Assembly (NCBI GenBank): GCA_947500555.1
Contig: CANMSE010000004.1
Span: 599,222 to 663,221 of the forward strand
Reading direction: 5' to 3'
Length of the DNA: 64,000 nucleotides
Origin: an uncultured Fulvivirga sp.
GTDB taxonomy: Bacteria > Bacteroidota > Bacteroidia > Cytophagales > Cyclobacteriaceae
Shown here: in pieces, positions 44,335-53,796 of the stretch
Layout: each line of letters begins with the position of its first letter
Numbering within the stretch: position 1 is the stretch's first letter
Position numbers and translations under genes: made by a program
The notes under the pieces: model-generated
What the model saw: the letters and a program-made list of their open reading frames with translations, nothing else
The model's database searches: none
What the model was told of the DNA's origin: nothing

Positions 44335-45162
44335 ATGAAAAATATAGCTAAAGTATTACTCTGCACCTCTATTTTATTCTTTGCTTCCTGTGATGAACTG
44401 GAAGATGCGTTAACAGGACTTACGGATGCTGAGATTGTACAAGGCCTTCGGGAAGCACTAAATGTGGGAACAGAATCTTCTGTGAATACAGTGTCGAGCG
44501 TTGATGGCTATTTAAAGAATGAGGTTGTAAAGATATTATTACCCCCTGAAGTTCAAGAATTGAAAAATACTGTTGATAACGGAGCCATAGATTTGGGTAT
44601 CACTTCAATATCTTATTCGGTCATTATGGATGCTTATGTGGCTCTAAGCCCTAATTTGGATTCAGACCCCTTTGAAGAATTGATAACAGCTATGAACAGG
44701 GGGGCAGAGAGTGCTGCAAATAAGGCTAAACCTATTTTTGTAGATGCCATTACAGGAATGAGTATTTCTGATGGGTTAGGAATTTTGCAAGGAGGTGACA
44801 GAGCAGCAACAGACTTTTTTGTTGCAACCACTAGCAATGCATTAGTAGAAGCTTTTCAACCTGATTTAACTTCCGCTCTTGGCGACACTAAGGCATTAGC
44901 CATATACACCGACTTGGCTGGATTCATTAATTATGGTTATGATACGGGTTTACCACTTGTTGGAACCATTAATGTTTCCAATTATATCGATCTGGGGGTA
45001 GAGCTTCCTGAGTCAATTGAAGGTTACGCTACACAAAAAGCAGTTGATGGGCTATTCTATTTTGTAGGAGAAGAAGAAAAAGCTATCCGTGCCGATCCTC
45101 TGGCATATGCAAGTGATATTATCCAAAAAGTATTTGGAAGCCCTGAAGCTCAGGGCAACTAA
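44335..45162 (+). CDS. DUF4197-family lipoprotein
   Basis: The ATG at 44335 gives 275 residues with lipoprotein signal VLLCTSILFFASC (cysteine 19); six residues upstream from 44317 would disturb the signal. The body is helical with LTDAEIVQGLREALNVGTESSVNTVSSVDGYLKNEVVKILLPPE, which is the DUF4197 signature. Function is unknown; homologues occur in many Gram-negative bacteria as periplasmic proteins. The gene stands alone and ends 11 bases before a convergent desaturase gene. Confidence 0.9.
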   Translation: MKNIAKVLLCTSILFFASCDELEDALTGLTDAEIVQGLREALNVGTESSVNTVSSVDGYLKNEVVKILLPPEVQELKNTVDNGAIDLGITSISYSVIMDAYVALSPNLDSDPFEELITAMNRGAESAANKAKPIFVDAITGMSISDGLGILQGGDRAATDFFVATTSNALVEAFQPDLTSALGDTKALAIYTDLAGFINYGYDTGLPLVGTINVSNYIDLGVELPESIEGYATQKAVDGLFYFVGEEEKAIRADPLAYASDIIQKVFGSPEAQGN

Positions 45163-45173
45163 TTACTGAATAG

Positions 45174-46277
45174 TTAAGCTCTTACTAGCCGAGGCTGCCC
45201 TAATTTTTTTAGCATACCTGCATGTAACGCTAGTGCTTTCCAAAAAGTAGGTTGACTATGATAGGGTAATCCAAATTCCTCAGCTGTTTTTCTCACAATT
45301 TTCGAAATTTTTGGATAGTGAACATGACAAATTGTAGGAAACAGATGATGCTCTACCTGGTAGTTTAAGCCACCTACATACCAATTCAGAAAGAAACTTT
45401 TAGGACTAAAATTGGTAGTTGTATAAAGTTGGTGAATGGCCCAGTCGTTTTCCAAATTCCCATCTAAATCTGGTAATGGATATTTGGTGGTTGGCATTAC
45501 GTGTGCCGGTTGGAAGACGATAGCCAGTATGAAGCCTGCAACCATATGCATAGCTATGAAGTACAGGACTATTTGCCACCACGGCAATGCTATGGTCATT
45601 AATGGAATTACCAAGAAAATAAGATAGTACACCACCTTACTTAAGGCGAGTTTGGTCAACTGAATATTGATATTAATATTTTGAGCCTTCGTAAGCCCCA
45701 TTTTCTTATATCGAAATAACTGACGAAAATCTTTAGTAGTTATCCAAAGGAATGTCATTAGTGTATATAAAAACCAGCCATAGATATGCTGTATTTTATG
45801 TAATTTATAATGTTTAGCATGGGGGGATAGTCTCATCAAGATACCAGGATCAATGTCTTCGTCAGCACCTTCCACGTTAGTATAAGTATGGTGCAACACA
45901 TTGTGCTGTATTTTCCAATTAACGGAACTTCCACCCACTAAATTAATGATATAGCCCAGGTATTTATTAACAGTTTTATTTTTGGAATATGCCCCATGAT
46001 TAGCATCATGCATAATGGAGAACCCAATACCTGACATTACCACACCCATAAACATCCATGTGAGTAACAGAGGCCATGTGCCGGTTATAACTCCCGTTGT
46101 CATAAGAACATAGGGTATGATATATGCGCTTACCAAAATAACCGTCTTCCAAACCATATGCGCATTGGCATACCTTGAAAGATTATTTTCTTCAAAATAA
46201 TTGGTGACGCGCTTTCTTAATTCACCAATGAAATTATTTTGGCTGTCACGTGAAAATTTTATGGACTTGTAATGCAT
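45174..46277 (-). CDS. Acyl-lipid fatty acid desaturase
   Basis: A 367-residue membrane di-iron desaturase. The three histidine boxes are HDANH near 92, HNVLHH near 129 and QVEHH near 311; a glutamine in the third box is typical of front-end acyl-lipid desaturases. A cytochrome b5 domain, present in many front-end enzymes, is absent. Membrane helices lie around 45-65, 70-88, 170-185 and 215-255. It inserts a cis double bond in membrane lipids, probably for cold adaptation. A -7 box lies at 46304-46297. Confidence 0.93.
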   Translation of the reverse strand: MHYKSIKFSRDSQNNFIGELRKRVTNYFEENNLSRYANAHMVWKTVILVSAYIIPYVLMTTGVITGTWPLLLTWMFMGVVMSGIGFSIMHDANHGAYSKNKTVNKYLGYIINLVGGSSVNWKIQHNVLHHTYTNVEGADEDIDPGILMRLSPHAKHYKLHKIQHIYGWFLYTLMTFLWITTKDFRQLFRYKKMGLTKAQNININIQLTKLALSKVVYYLIFLVIPLMTIALPWWQIVLYFIAMHMVAGFILAIVFQPAHVMPTTKYPLPDLDGNLENDWAIHQLYTTTNFSPKSFFLNWYVGGLNYQVEHHLFPTICHVHYPKISKIVRKTAEEFGLPYHSQPTFWKALALHAGMLKKLGQPRLVRA

Positions 46278-46296
46278 TTGATAATCTAAATAATTG

Positions 46297-46304
46297 CAAA
46301 GATA
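46297..46304 (-). promoter_or_regulatory. Candidate -7 box of the desaturase gene
   Basis: TATCTTTG on the minus strand is identical to the box proposed for the DUF3109 gene and lies 20 bases before the ATG at 46277. This suggests that the desaturase is transcribed separately from the TPR gene. Confidence 0.45.
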
Positions 46305-46355
46305 ATACTATCGGAATATAAAACTATATGATTTATGTCAGGTCACGTACCTGTT

Positions 46356-47558
46356 TCAATAACACTTTTTTAAGAGTTTTTGATCGATATCCTCATCCTT
46401 TAACCCGAGTTCTACTGCTTTTGTTAACGCAGAACATGATCTTTTCTTTTTTCTAAGCTGAAATAGGGCTAAGGCTTTGAAATAATGTCCCAGGTAATAC
46501 TTGGGTACTATAGCTAAACCATTTTCAATATCATTTAGTGCCAACTTAGGCTGATTATTTAAGTAATAGCAGTAACCCCGATTAATTTGAGTGTAAGCCT
46601 GATCAGGTTCTAATTTGAGTGCACTATCAAAATCAGCGATGGCATTTTCATAATGTGCCAACTGAAAGTGAGTAAGACCTCTATTGCGATAACCATCTGC
46701 AGACTTCTGAATTTTTAGAGTTTTATTCCAATCATGAAGAGCATTTTTCCAATCAGCTAAGTCAGTGTACATCACTGCTCTGCGGTAATAAACTTCTGCT
46801 GAAGTGGTATCTATTTTAATAAAATGACTGTAGCTGGTGATGGCTTTTTTTAGCTCAACTTGCTCAGCGTAAATATTTCCCAGATGCAAGTATGGCCATT
46901 GGTTTGTACTATCATACCGCACTACCTCCCGATAAATCAAAACTGCCGAATCTATATTGTTAGTTTCTTTGTATAGTGCTGCTAAATTCATTCTAATAGC
47001 ACTATTCTTGTTATTTGACATTAGCTGTTTCTTTAACAACTTCTTGGCAGCTTCGAATCGACCTTGGTTAGCTAGTAATAATGAGAGATCAAGTAACACC
47101 TTATTATCTCTACTCAACGCTAGTGACCTTCTAAATTCATGTTCAGCATCAACTGGTCTTTGCTGGGCAATTCTTATTATTCCTTTTAGATGATGAATAT
47201 ACGCTTGATCTGTGTTAAATCTTCTTTCACGGTGTGTACTATCCGGAGGTAAGCCTAGGACTTTTAATGAGTTTTCTCGTGATGTAATGAGATTATCAGT
47301 AATATCTAGTGCTATATTGCAATACTGTACGGCTTCCGTATACTTCTTTGAAGAAAAAGAGATTTCTGCTAACCTTAACGAAGCAGCGAAACTTTGAGGA
47401 AATAGTCTTAAAGTTTCAGAAAAGGCATCGATGGCCCTTGTGGTATCACCAGAGGCTAGTATTTTCTCGCTTCGAAATAATAGATCGACTTTGTCCTGTG
47501 CTTCTGCGGGAGATGAAAGCAAACAAAGGATGATAAGTATTTTAGATATTGCCTTCAA
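46356..47558 (-). CDS. Exported TPR-repeat protein
   Basis: A 400-residue protein with signal peptide (1-20, PAEAQ) and about nine tetratricopeptide repeats covering nearly all the mature part; good examples are WPYLHLGNIYAEQVELKKAITSYSHFIKI and YTQINRGYCYYLNNQPKLALNDIENGLAI. TPR proteins serve as protein-binding scaffolds; no enzymatic domain is present. Its start overlaps the stop of the YedK-like gene by four bases, so both are on one transcript, an unexpected partnership of an exported and a DNA-repair-type protein. Confidence 0.85.
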   Translation of the reverse strand: MKAISKILIILCLLSSPAEAQDKVDLLFRSEKILASGDTTRAIDAFSETLRLFPQSFAASLRLAEISFSSKKYTEAVQYCNIALDITDNLITSRENSLKVLGLPPDSTHRERRFNTDQAYIHHLKGIIRIAQQRPVDAEHEFRRSLALSRDNKVLLDLSLLLANQGRFEAAKKLLKKQLMSNNKNSAIRMNLAALYKETNNIDSAVLIYREVVRYDSTNQWPYLHLGNIYAEQVELKKAITSYSHFIKIDTTSAEVYYRRAVMYTDLADWKNALHDWNKTLKIQKSADGYRNRGLTHFQLAHYENAIADFDSALKLEPDQAYTQINRGYCYYLNNQPKLALNDIENGLAIVPKYYLGHYFKALALFQLRKKKRSCSALTKAVELGLKDEDIDQKLLKKCY

Positions 47559-48250
47559 TCAAATAGGGAATAGTTGCCAAATTGATCAGCAGGAGCAAAA
47601 GGCTGGATAAGTTCAGCACCATCATTCGCAGGGTCTTCAACTTTTGGTGATACACTATAGATATGAACTTTGTCAGTGACTAAATCTTCAAGGCATTCTA
47701 CCATGCTATCAACATCTTCGGAGCTACTGAGCCAATTTTTCTCAGAATCTTTTTTTACTAAAACAGGCATTTGATCATTCATGGGTTTGATTAGACCATT
47801 TGATGGTACAGTTAAAAACTTAAATGTGTGAGCAATCTCACCAATATCATCTTCGAATTCTTCCCATAGTCCAGCCAAACCCATTATGTCACCTTCGTTA
47901 TACACTATTCTATGGGCTACCTTGCCTTTTTTACTTATCCTCTTCCATTCATAATATCCATCGACTGGTATTAGACATCTTCTGGTGGCCAATGCTGATC
48001 TCAAAGAAGCCTTCTCGGTTATAAACTGCTTTTCAGCAAACAGCAATTTCTTGCTCAGGGCCTTATTTTTAGACCATCCTGGAATTTGCCCCCAATAGAA
48101 ATAGGAAAGTCCTTCACTCTCTTGTGTAAGTACAGGTAAAAGTTGAGTAGGAGCTGCGTTAAACTTTGGTTTGTAATGATCGGGAATAATAACCTTTAAA
48201 CGCTCTTCCAACGCTGTCTTATCTGCGGTTATCGAATACCTGTCTCCCAT
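47555..48250 (-). CDS. Degenerate YedK/HMCES (SRAP) homologue
   Basis: A 231-residue SRAP-fold protein. In active YedK, Cys2 attacks abasic sites in single-stranded DNA, helped by an Asn, a Glu and a His. Here the fold marks remain (KFNAAPTQLLPV, YFYWGQIPGW, RRCLIPVDGYYEW) but the site is changed: position 2 is Gly (MGDRYS replaces MCGRYS), the Asn in the usual INAR is Phe71 in LLFAEKQF, and the His before the usual D/NRMP is Asn158 (PMNDQMP). Only the Glu (E101) is kept. It is probably unable to form the DNA-protein crosslink. Confidence 0.85.
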   Translation of the reverse strand: MGDRYSITADKTALEERLKVIIPDHYKPKFNAAPTQLLPVLTQESEGLSYFYWGQIPGWSKNKALSKKLLFAEKQFITEKASLRSALATRRCLIPVDGYYEWKRISKKGKVAHRIVYNEGDIMGLAGLWEEFEDDIGEIAHTFKFLTVPSNGLIKPMNDQMPVLVKKDSEKNWLSSSEDVDSMVECLEDLVTDKVHIYSVSPKVEDPANDGAELIQPFAPADQFGNYSLFD

Positions 48251-48430
48251 AATGCTAAATTAATCATTACTTGTAAAAGCCACTTAAAATAAATGTATTT
48301 ACAATTATACAGTACGTTCTTTCTTCTTGTTTTGTAGAAAGGCATTTTTATTGCTACCTTGGAAAATTGTCTTGAAGTTAATTTTGCGAAATTGATTGTA
48401 GAATGACTCAAGAATAATAAAAGTTAAGAA

Positions 48431-49429
48431 TTGCAGTTAGAATTAGTTGTGAGATTGTTTGATAGTACGAAAATATATGCGTTCTGCATATTAGGCTTTT
48501 CGCTGATTTATTTTACGCCATTATCGGCACAAGATGTTACCGAGAAGTACCGACCTAAAATTGCTGAATTTGGTGTAGAGACGATCTGGGATTACCATAC
48601 TGATTATTCTTCCGAACGATTGGGTACCACCTACAAAGATGAAGTAGAGAGTGATATCTTACTAAAATTTAAAATAGCAGCTCCGCTTATAATGAAGGAG
48701 AATAAACTATTTGGCCTCCAATTAAAATACTATGAGCATCGGTTTGATTTTGACTTTGAAAATCAGCCAGTAGATGATGAACTCTTCTTGCACCTTGATA
48801 CAAGGAAAATTAAGAATGCAGGATTACGGTTGTTTTATCAGTCGAAAATGGATAACAACAGAAAGATCACACTCGCAGGAGGTGCAGAGTTCAAAAGTGA
48901 TCAGTTCACATGGAATGTAAATACTACTAAATACTTTATCAGCGCCTTACACAAGTGGAAGATCAATCAAAAGAAAGATATTTCTGTTGGAGCTGTAGTC
49001 AATTATGACTTGGGCCTTTTGAATGCGTATCCGGTTTTTATATATGAAAATCAAATCAATCAAAACTGGGCGTTGGAACTCTCATTACCTAAATCAGTTT
49101 CGATAAGAAGGAAATTGAATAGTTCTAACTATCTCATTGCTAAAACACAATTCAAAGGATGGAGATACAACCTTACCGGAGCTTTAACCAATGAAAATGA
49201 AGATTTGACTATTCGAAGAGCAGATTTATTGATGACCATTTCATGGGAAAGAGAATTACATGATTGGCTTTGGTTTGGTATTGATGTTGGTTACATCAAA
49301 AACTTAAGGTACTATCTTTCCGAGCCTGGAGGGAGAAGACGTGATGCGCTAGTTGATATCAATTCGCAGGACGCCAGATATATTAAAGCTTCCCTTTTTA
49401 TAGTTCCACCACGTAAATTTTACAAGTAG
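48431..49429 (+). CDS. DUF6268-like outer-membrane beta-barrel (start uncertain)
   Basis: A 332-residue frame without an ATG near its start: candidate starts are TTG 48431, GTG 48449 and TTG 48455. All lead into the signal-like STKIYAFCILGFSLIYFTPLSAQ. The mature part, AEFGVETIWDYHTDYSSERLGTTYKDEV and later alternating strands ending ASLFIVPPRKFYK, resembles the DUF6268 barrel family. Function is unknown. GTG 48449 leaves a short, conventional signal peptide and is slightly favoured. It diverges from the YedK-like gene and ends 15 bases before a convergent hydrolase. Confidence 0.7.
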   Translation: MQLELVVRLFDSTKIYAFCILGFSLIYFTPLSAQDVTEKYRPKIAEFGVETIWDYHTDYSSERLGTTYKDEVESDILLKFKIAAPLIMKENKLFGLQLKYYEHRFDFDFENQPVDDELFLHLDTRKIKNAGLRLFYQSKMDNNRKITLAGGAEFKSDQFTWNVNTTKYFISALHKWKINQKKDISVGAVVNYDLGLLNAYPVFIYENQINQNWALELSLPKSVSIRRKLNSSNYLIAKTQFKGWRYNLTGALTNENEDLTIRRADLLMTISWERELHDWLWFGIDVGYIKNLRYYLSEPGGRRRDALVDINSQDARYIKASLFIVPPRKFYK

Positions 49430-49444
49430 TTGTTAAAACGTCTC

Positions 49445-50398
49445 CTACTGTTCATTTTCATCTGCTATGAATGCCAAAGCGCGTTGCTCTGACCAATAAA
49501 GTTTTTTCTTGTTGAATTCTGAAAAACCCACGTGTCCACCATTATCTGGTGTTTCTAAACAAACAAAATCATTTCCGTGAAGCTGAGCTATAGGATAGCA
49601 TTCCTTCGATAAAAAGGGATCATTTAGTGCGTTAATAATAAGGGTAGGTGTTTTTATTTTGTCAAGGAAGTAAATAGAACTGCATTTGGTATAATATTCG
49701 ACAGCATTATCAAAACCATGTATCGGAGCTGTATAAGCATCATCAAAAGCCATCAACGTTTTATATTTATTTAATCCTCTGGCAGAAATTTTATCAGGCA
49801 TTTTCTTAGCCTTCAATCGAATTTTCTTTTTAAGGTTTCGAAGAAATCGCTTTGAATAAATGAGGTTATCAGGTTGTGAAATCTTTAGACAACTGGCATG
49901 CAAGTCAAGGGGAACAGAAATAGCCACCGCTTTTGCTATTTGGGATGGAATATCATTTGCTTTTTCACCTAAATATTTTAAGGTGATATTTCCACCCAGA
50001 CTAAACCCTATGAGATTAATCGTCTCATAACCTTTTTGTAAGGTATGATTAATTACAATTTCGAGATCATCAGTAGCACCGCTGTGGTAAAAACGTAGTT
50101 GATTATTTATTTCACCACTACAACCACGGTAATTCCAGGCCAAAACATCTTTTCCTTGATCATGAAAAGCTTTAGCCATACCTCGAACATAGGGCTTATG
50201 ACTATTGCCCTCCAAGCCATGAGAAATAATAACAAGTTGGTTGCTTCCTTGCTTAGCCCAATCTAAATCCAAAAAATCGTCATCTGGCGTATTGATTCTC
50301 TTACGTTGAAAAGGAATAAATTTCACCCTTCGAAACAGGGCCGGTACAATCGTCTCAAAATGAGGATTAAATAGTATTTTTGGGGGCTTATAGTCCAC
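49445..50398 (-). CDS. YheT-like alpha/beta hydrolase
   Basis: A 317-residue alpha/beta-hydrolase of the YheT/ABHD1-3 group. Oxyanion region SHGLEGNSHKPYVRGMA lies near residue 79, the nucleophile serine is in GFSLGGNITLKYLGE near 144, the acid is in NALNDPF near 263 and the histidine in GGHVGF near 292. Homologues hydrolyse lipid esters; the substrate here is unknown. There is no signal peptide. It is divergent from the first TonB-receptor gene; the shared 141-base region has direct repeats at 50414-50447. Confidence 0.9.
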   Translation of the reverse strand: MDYKPPKILFNPHFETIVPALFRRVKFIPFQRKRINTPDDDFLDLDWAKQGSNQLVIISHGLEGNSHKPYVRGMAKAFHDQGKDVLAWNYRGCSGEINNQLRFYHSGATDDLEIVINHTLQKGYETINLIGFSLGGNITLKYLGEKANDIPSQIAKAVAISVPLDLHASCLKISQPDNLIYSKRFLRNLKKKIRLKAKKMPDKISARGLNKYKTLMAFDDAYTAPIHGFDNAVEYYTKCSSIYFLDKIKTPTLIINALNDPFLSKECYPIAQLHGNDFVCLETPDNGGHVGFSEFNKKKLYWSEQRALAFIADENEQ

Positions 50399-50413
50399 AA
50401 AGCTAAACTACTG

Positions 50414-50447
50414 ATTTCACCTTTCACTAGCGATATTTCACCCTTCA
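50414..50447. promoter_or_regulatory. Direct repeat at 21-base spacing in the YheT/TonB divergent region
   Basis: ATTTCACCTTTCA (50414-50426) and ATTTCACCCTTCA (50435-50447) match at 12 of 13 positions and are offset by 21 bases, two helical turns. A hairpin AATTGAAA-TTT-TTTCAATT follows at 50453-50471. The pair could be an operator for the TonB/DUF4249 operon (ATG 50540), for the YheT-like gene (start 50398), or both. Confidence 0.5.
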
Positions 50448-50539
50448 GAAATAATTGAAATTTTTTCAATTGTGATTAGCAACAAAATGGGTTTGCGCTC
50501 GTCATAATACCAAAATCATTCAAACAACAACACTCAAAA

Positions 50540-52897
50540 ATGAAATACACTTTACTCGCAGTAGCACTTGCTGCGGTTTTTTTTGTGCCCGAAATCAAGG
50601 CACAGGAAAAGGTAACTATTAATGGTTTCGTCAAGGATGCTGAAAATGGCGAAGAGCTCATAGGCGCCACGGTAGTCATCAAGGAACTTGGAACAGGAAC
50701 AGTCACTAACGTTTATGGATTTTATGCCGTAAGTATTCCACCTGGTAAGTACACAATGCAGTATTCATATATTGGATATTTTACCATTGAAAAAGAGTTT
50801 GACCTCACTTCAGATGTCGAATTCAATGTTGAATTACCTGTGGAAGCCATTCAAATGGATGATATCGTAATAACGGATAAGCCTATTGATGCCAATGTCA
50901 CAGATATCAAAATGAGTAAAAATGAGCTGGATATAAAACAAGTAAAGAAACTTCCGGCACTTTTCGGAGAACCAGATATTATCAAGATGATTCAAATGCT
51001 TCCAGGTGTTATCACTGCAGGTGAGGGTACCTCGAGCTTCTTTGTTCGTGGTGGTTCAGCAGATCAGAATTTGATCTTAATTGATGAAGCTCCTGTTTAT
51101 GATCCCTCACATTTATTTGGACTTTTTTCCGTCTTTAATGCTGATGTTATCAAAGACTCTGAATTGTATCGAGGAGGAATACCATCAAGATATGGAGGCC
51201 GACTGTCATCAATATTAGAAGTTCGTACGAAAGATGGTAACAATAAAAAGTTTGGCGGTAATGCTGGCATCGGCCTACTAGCAAGCCGTGTTATGCTTGA
51301 AGGCCCAATAAAAAAAGATAAAAGCTCATTTATTGTTTCCGCACGAAGGTCTTATGTAGACGTTTTTCTAAGAGCAGCAGGAGAAAAGAATTTGGTTCAC
51401 TTTTATGATGTAAATGCCAAAGTCAACTGGAAACATAACAACAATAACCGTTTTTTCTTGGCTATATATACCGGAAGAGATGTCTTTAATTTTGACGATC
51501 AGTTTGGGTTTGATTGGGGAAATGCAACTGGTACTTTTCGATGGAACCATCTTTTTAACGAAAGGCTATTTTCAAATACGTCAATAATCGCCAGTAACTT
51601 CAGCTATAAGCTTGAACAAGATGATTTGTCTGCAGGCTTTGAATGGAAGTCAGATCTGAAAGAGTTGACCCTTAAAGAAGATCTTAATTACTTCATGAAT
51701 TCAACGAATGAACTTGAATTCGGATACCATTTGACATATCGTCAATTTTCTCCTGGCAGAATTAAACCAACATCTCGTACTTCACTATTTGCAGAGACTA
51801 AACTTGATGACATGTTTGCATTGGATCATGCACTATACTTGGGGAATAAGCAAAAACTGTCAGAAAGACTGTCTGTGAGGTATGGTGTTCGTCTTTCAAT
51901 ATTCCAAAATATTGGTAATCAGGATGTCTACATTTATGACGATCCTCAAGACAATATTGACCCTACTAGAATTGATACGGTATCGTATGGGGATTTTGAA
52001 AACATTAAAACTTATGTAAATCTGGAACCTAGAATATCGGCCAGATATATATTAAATGCCAATAGTAGTATTAAAGCATCTTATAATCGAATGGCACAAA
52101 ATACGCATCTTATTTCTAGTGGAACCGTGCCGATCCCTTTTAATACATGGAGTCCTAGCAGCCCTTACTTAGAACCACAATTAGCTGATCAGGTAGCACT
52201 AGGCTATTTTAGAAACATCAGAGATAATACCATCGAACTATCGGCTGAAACATATTACAAAGACATCCAGAATGTCACTGATTTTGCAGATAACGCACAA
52301 CTGTTTTTTAATGATGACCTATCGACTGAATTTAGGCAGGGAGACTCGTGGTCCTATGGTTTGGAACTAATGGCTCAAAAGAAAGAAGGACTATTAACTG
52401 GCTTTATTAGTTATACCTGGTCGAAGACAGAACGCGATGTGCCGCAGGTAAATAATGATCAACCTTTCTTGGCAAATTATGATCGAAGAAATGTCTTAAA
52501 TGTAGTTGCTACCTATGAGTTCAATGATCAATGGTCTTTTGGAGGTAATTTTACTTACTCAACAGGCAGGCCATTAACAGTACCTGCGGGTAGGTATGAA
52601 TATGAAGATTATCAGGTGGACTATATCACAGAACGAAATGGCTATAGCTTACCTGATTTTCATCGGATGGATTTATCCGCTACTTATGTTCCAAGAAATA
52701 ATAAGAATCGAAAATGGCAGAGTAGCTGGTCTTTTTCTATCTATAACGTGTATAGCCGAAAGAACGCTTTTACTGTCTACACAAGAACCAGGCAGAATGA
52801 CGATGGCGATATTATAGGGGACGGTAACGAAAAAGAAGCTCGTCAGGTATCGCTATTTCCCATATTACCATCAATCACTTACAACATTACATTTTAG
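50540..52897 (+). CDS. TonB-dependent receptor, first of a tandem pair
   Basis: A 785-residue outer-membrane receptor. A signal peptide (1-21) precedes a carboxypeptidase-regulatory-like domain (about 24-100, GFVKDAENGEELIGATVVIKELGTGTVTNVYGFY), a plug with VKKLPALFGEPDIIKMIQMLPGV and SSFFVRGGSADQNLILIDEAPVY near residues 135-190, and a barrel that ends YNITF. It belongs to the group paired with DUF4249 lipoproteins rather than SusD. The substrate is unknown. It starts a four- or five-gene run, and the DUF4249 gene follows two bases after its stop. Confidence 0.94.
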   Translation: MKYTLLAVALAAVFFVPEIKAQEKVTINGFVKDAENGEELIGATVVIKELGTGTVTNVYGFYAVSIPPGKYTMQYSYIGYFTIEKEFDLTSDVEFNVELPVEAIQMDDIVITDKPIDANVTDIKMSKNELDIKQVKKLPALFGEPDIIKMIQMLPGVITAGEGTSSFFVRGGSADQNLILIDEAPVYDPSHLFGLFSVFNADVIKDSELYRGGIPSRYGGRLSSILEVRTKDGNNKKFGGNAGIGLLASRVMLEGPIKKDKSSFIVSARRSYVDVFLRAAGEKNLVHFYDVNAKVNWKHNNNNRFFLAIYTGRDVFNFDDQFGFDWGNATGTFRWNHLFNERLFSNTSIIASNFSYKLEQDDLSAGFEWKSDLKELTLKEDLNYFMNSTNELEFGYHLTYRQFSPGRIKPTSRTSLFAETKLDDMFALDHALYLGNKQKLSERLSVRYGVRLSIFQNIGNQDVYIYDDPQDNIDPTRIDTVSYGDFENIKTYVNLEPRISARYILNANSSIKASYNRMAQNTHLISSGTVPIPFNTWSPSSPYLEPQLADQVALGYFRNIRDNTIELSAETYYKDIQNVTDFADNAQLFFNDDLSTEFRQGDSWSYGLELMAQKKEGLLTGFISYTWSKTERDVPQVNNDQPFLANYDRRNVLNVVATYEFNDQWSFGGNFTYSTGRPLTVPAGRYEYEDYQVDYITERNGYSLPDFHRMDLSATYVPRNNKNRKWQSSWSFSIYNVYSRKNAFTVYTRTRQNDDGDIIGDGNEKEARQVSLFPILPSITYNITF

Positions 52898-52899
52898 TC

Positions 52900-53727
52900 A
52901 TGAAAAAGATTTTAATTATACTTAGCCTCTTTTCATTCGCAGCTTGCGAAGAAACGGTCACACTAGATTTAGAGAATTCTGAACCAGTATTTATTATTGA
53001 AGGACTAGTAACTGATCAAAATATAAATCAATATGTTCGAGTAACAAGGTCAGTAGATTTCTATGCTTCTGGTGGTGCCGAGACAATTTCTAATGCTGTG
53101 GTTACTGTGTCTGATGATAATCAGACCTTTACTTATACGCACAATCCCAATGCATCTACGGATAGTCTTGGTTATTATCTTTCTACTCAACAATTCGCAG
53201 GAGAGCCTGGTAAGGTGTACAACTTAAGAGTTGAAGTCAATGGTCAGGTGTTTACGGCAAGTGATGAATTATTTAGAGTCACAGAAATAGATTCTTTGAC
53301 TAGTGAGATAGATGAAGAGGAGTTTGAAGATCCTGATGAAGAAGGGGAGTTTTATGAAATGCTCTTTTATACTACTGAGCCCCAGGACACCAAAGATTAC
53401 TACCTTTTTAAATTTTACAAGAATGGTGCAATAATTCGTGATGATGAAAATGATATCTTTTTTTCTGACGATGAACTGCTAGCTGAAAATATTGAAGGGG
53501 TCCCTACGGCAGGTTATTATAGTCTTGGTGATACAGGTACTGTGGAAATGTACAGTATTTCAAATAGTGCATTTATCTACTACAATGACCTTATTAACCT
53601 ATTGCTAAGTGATGGAGGATTATTTGGTTCACCTCCGGTCAATCCAAGAACCAATATTCAAGGCGGAGCGCTAGGATTTTTTCAAACGAGCGCTGTGGCA
53701 TCACGAAGTATTGTAATAACAGATTAA
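52900..53727 (+). CDS. DUF4249 lipoprotein, partner of the first TonB receptor
   Basis: A 275-residue lipoprotein (SLFSFAAC, cysteine 16, then EETV). It matches DUF4249: VFIIEGLVTDQNINQYVRVTRSVDFY near 28-53, then NAVVTVSDDNQTFTYTHN and GKVYNLRVEVNGQVFTASDELFRVTEIDSL. The fold is probably immunoglobulin-like N-terminally. DUF4249 proteins are commonly next to such receptors and may play the substrate-binding role that SusD plays elsewhere; this is not proven. Two bases separate it from the receptor gene. Confidence 0.88.
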   Translation: MKKILIILSLFSFAACEETVTLDLENSEPVFIIEGLVTDQNINQYVRVTRSVDFYASGGAETISNAVVTVSDDNQTFTYTHNPNASTDSLGYYLSTQQFAGEPGKVYNLRVEVNGQVFTASDELFRVTEIDSLTSEIDEEEFEDPDEEGEFYEMLFYTTEPQDTKDYYLFKFYKNGAIIRDDENDIFFSDDELLAENIEGVPTAGYYSLGDTGTVEMYSISNSAFIYYNDLINLLLSDGGLFGSPPVNPRTNIQGGALGFFQTSAVASRSIVITD

Positions 53728-53796
53728 TAATACAGAAGCGATAACATTTTATTAAAATAATTGTATTAAGATATTATTGACTTATAGCTTTACAAA

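Noticed and set aside
46339..46353. CAGGT-N5-ACCTG hairpin after the TPR gene as a terminator
   Set aside because: The stem has only five pairs and no T-run in the minus direction; it was not annotated.
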